A DNA stretch of 64,000 bases. It comes from Pseudomonas paraglycinae (GTDB lineage: Bacteria > Pseudomonadota > Gammaproteobacteria > Pseudomonadales > Pseudomonadaceae). The DNA lies in NCBI RefSeq assembly GCF_021601625.1, contig NZ_BQHR01000006.1, positions 124,001-188,000 of the forward strand. Reading direction: 5' to 3'. The stretch's first letter is position 1, and every line of letters starts with the position of its first letter. The position numbers and the translations under genes were made by a program. Below are positions 62,703 through 64,000 of the stretch, piece by piece. The notes beneath the pieces were generated by a model that ran no database searches, was not told where the DNA came from, and saw nothing but the letters and a program-made list of their open reading frames with translations.

Positions 62703-64000
62703 TTAGTGACCGCTGGCGGCCGGGCCTGCCTTGGCAGCAAACGGCGGCTTGGCCAGCCACACAATCAATATCAACCCCATAAACCCCCATCCCAGCAGCG
62801 TGAAGTAATCCACTGTGGAGAGCATGTACGCCTGACTGGTGAGGATCTGATCCATCTGCGCATAGGCCGATTGGCTCGCACCACCCAGCGAATGCAAAGT
62901 CTCGCGAGTCGCCGGCTCATAAGTGCTGATGCTTTCGCTCATATACGCATGATGCTGATCCGCCCGGCGAATCCAGATCCAGGTGGTCAACGACGCCGCA
63001 AAGCTGCCGCCCAGTGTCCGCAGGAACGTCGCCAGACCAGCGCCATCGGCAATCTGGCTCGGCGGCAGGTCCGACATCAGAATGCTCAAGGTCGGCATGA
63101 AGAACAGCGCCACACCAATCCCCATGAACAACTGCACCAGGGCGATGTGCTGGAAGTCCACCTCGTTGGTGAACTCGGCACGCATGAAGCAGCTCAGGCC
63201 GATCGCCAGGAACGCCAACCCGGCCAGCAGACGCAGGTCGAACTTGTGCGCGTACTTGCCGACAAACGGCGACAGCAGCACCGGCAGAATGCCGATCGGT
63301 GCCACCGCCAGCCCGGCCCAGGTCGCGGTGTAGCCCATCTGGGTCTGCAACCACTGCGGCAGGATCAGGTTGATGCCGAAGAACCCGGCGTAACCCAGCA
63401 CCAGCACCAGCGTGCCGATGCGGAAGTTGCGATAGGCAAACAGCCGCAGGTTGACCACCGGATGCTGGTCGGTCATTTCCCAGATCACGAACACCGCCAG
63501 CGCGATCACCGAAATCGCCGCGCCGATGATGATGAAGTTCGACTCGAACCAGTCCAGGTCATTGCCCTTGTCGAGGATCACCTGCAACGCGCCCACGCCG
63601 ATGATCAGCGTGATCAGCCCGACGTAATCCATCGGCTGATGACTGGTGACCACCGGGCGCTTGGCCAACTGCTGGCGCACTACCATCACCGCGAAAATCC
63701 CGATCGGCACGTTGATGAAGAAAATCCACGGCCAGCTGTAACTGTCGGTGATCCAGCCGCCGAGGATCGGCCCGGCAATCGGCGCCACCACCGTGACCAT
63801 CGCCAGCAACGCCAGGGCCATGCCCCGCCTCGCCGGCGGATACACCGCGATCAGCAGCGTCTGGGTCATCGGGTACAACGGCCCGGCCACCAGGCCTTGC
63901 AGCACGCGGAAGCCGATCAGTTCCGGCATAGACGTGGAAATACCGCAGAGGAACGAAGCCAGCACAAACAGGATGGTCGCCCACAGAAACAGCTTCACCT
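62703..64000 (-). CDS. EmrB/QacA (DHA2) MFS efflux permease, partial
   Basis: 432 C-terminal residues; the start lies beyond the window (a GTG at 63998 is internal). The protein is of the 14-helix DHA2 type: antiporter motif C in PIAGPILGGWITDSYSWPWIF, followed by NVPIGIFAV. It ends PFAAKAGPAASGH. EmrB pairs with the membrane fusion protein EmrA and exports hydrophobic drugs; the partner would lie upstream, outside the window. About 80 residues are missing compared with E. coli EmrB. Confidence 0.88.
   Translation of the reverse strand, partial: VKLFLWATILFVLASFLCGISTSMPELIGFRVLQGLVAGPLYPMTQTLLIAVYPPARRGMALALLAMVTVVAPIAGPILGGWITDSYSWPWIFFINVPIGIFAVMVVRQQLAKRPVVTSHQPMDYVGLITLIIGVGALQVILDKGNDLDWFESNFIIIGAAISVIALAVFVIWEMTDQHPVVNLRLFAYRNFRIGTLVLVLGYAGFFGINLILPQWLQTQMGYTATWAGLAVAPIGILPVLLSPFVGKYAHKFDLRLLAGLAFLAIGLSCFMRAEFTNEVDFQHIALVQLFMGIGVALFFMPTLSILMSDLPPSQIADGAGLATFLRTLGGSFAASLTTWIWIRRADQHHAYMSESISTYEPATRETLHSLGGASQSAYAQMDQILTSQAYMLSTVDYFTLLGWGFMGLILIVWLAKPPFAAKAGPAASGH

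Overview
The window looks like a chromosomal segment of a fluorescens-group Pseudomonas. The grounds are gene order (bpt-infA-clpA-clpS-cspD-icd-idh; nudJ-mnmA-hflD-purB; a 13-gene nuo operon with fused nuoCD), GC-rich codon use, an OprD-type porin, DUF2790 secreted proteins and dispersed palindromic repeats of the kind common in that group. No rRNA, tRNA, CRISPR array, insertion sequence or prophage gene was seen.

Layout. 1-4.6 kb: N-end-rule and translation genes (3' end of bpt, infA, clpA, clpS, cspD), with a large composite palindrome between infA and clpA. 4.7-8.6 kb: two unrelated isocitrate dehydrogenases, divergently transcribed. 8.7-14.1 kb: nudJ, mnmA, hflD, purB, the L16 hydroxylase gene and a GNAT gene. 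14.4-16.9 kb: a secretin-N-like exported protein and isocitrate lyase (aceA). 17.5-32.4 kb: the complete NADH dehydrogenase I operon nuoA-N. 32.6-36.4 kb: a chimeric orphan antitoxin-like ORF, an OprD-family porin, a membrane acyltransferase and two small DUF2790-type secreted proteins. 36.5-44.7 kb: a heavy-metal efflux operon czcCBA with a divergent two-component system czcRS. 45.0-48.3 kb: a compact four-gene cluster encoding an acidic 42-residue peptide, a YcaO-domain enzyme, a SAM methyltransferase-like protein and a prolyl-iminopeptidase-like hydrolase, which I read as an uncharacterised RiPP-type pathway. 48.3-56.4 kb: a six-gene ABC operon matching the glycerol transporter GlpSTPQUV. 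It has a recognisable sigma-54 promoter, an array of TGAACA repeats and a divergent AcoR/DhaR-type sigma-54 activator. 56.4-64 kb: an MFS transporter, cysS, glnS, ppiB, lpxH and the C-terminal part of an EmrB-type efflux pump.

How the parts fit. Isocitrate is handled by icd, idh and aceA within 11 kb, at the branch between TCA cycle and glyoxylate shunt. clpA and clpS with bpt form an N-degron tagging and degradation set. A shared motif, ATTACAwATCCGTyAT, lies at a similar distance upstream of both czcC and the DUF2790 pair, suggesting that the CzcR-type regulator controls both. The two Glp ATPases carry complementary defects, as expected of a heterodimer with one canonical and one degenerate ATP site.

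The most novel item is the YcaO cluster at 45045-48269. Other observations worth checking are the sigma-54/TGAACA control region, the shared metal-regulator motif, the fused antitoxin remnant and the giant palindrome.
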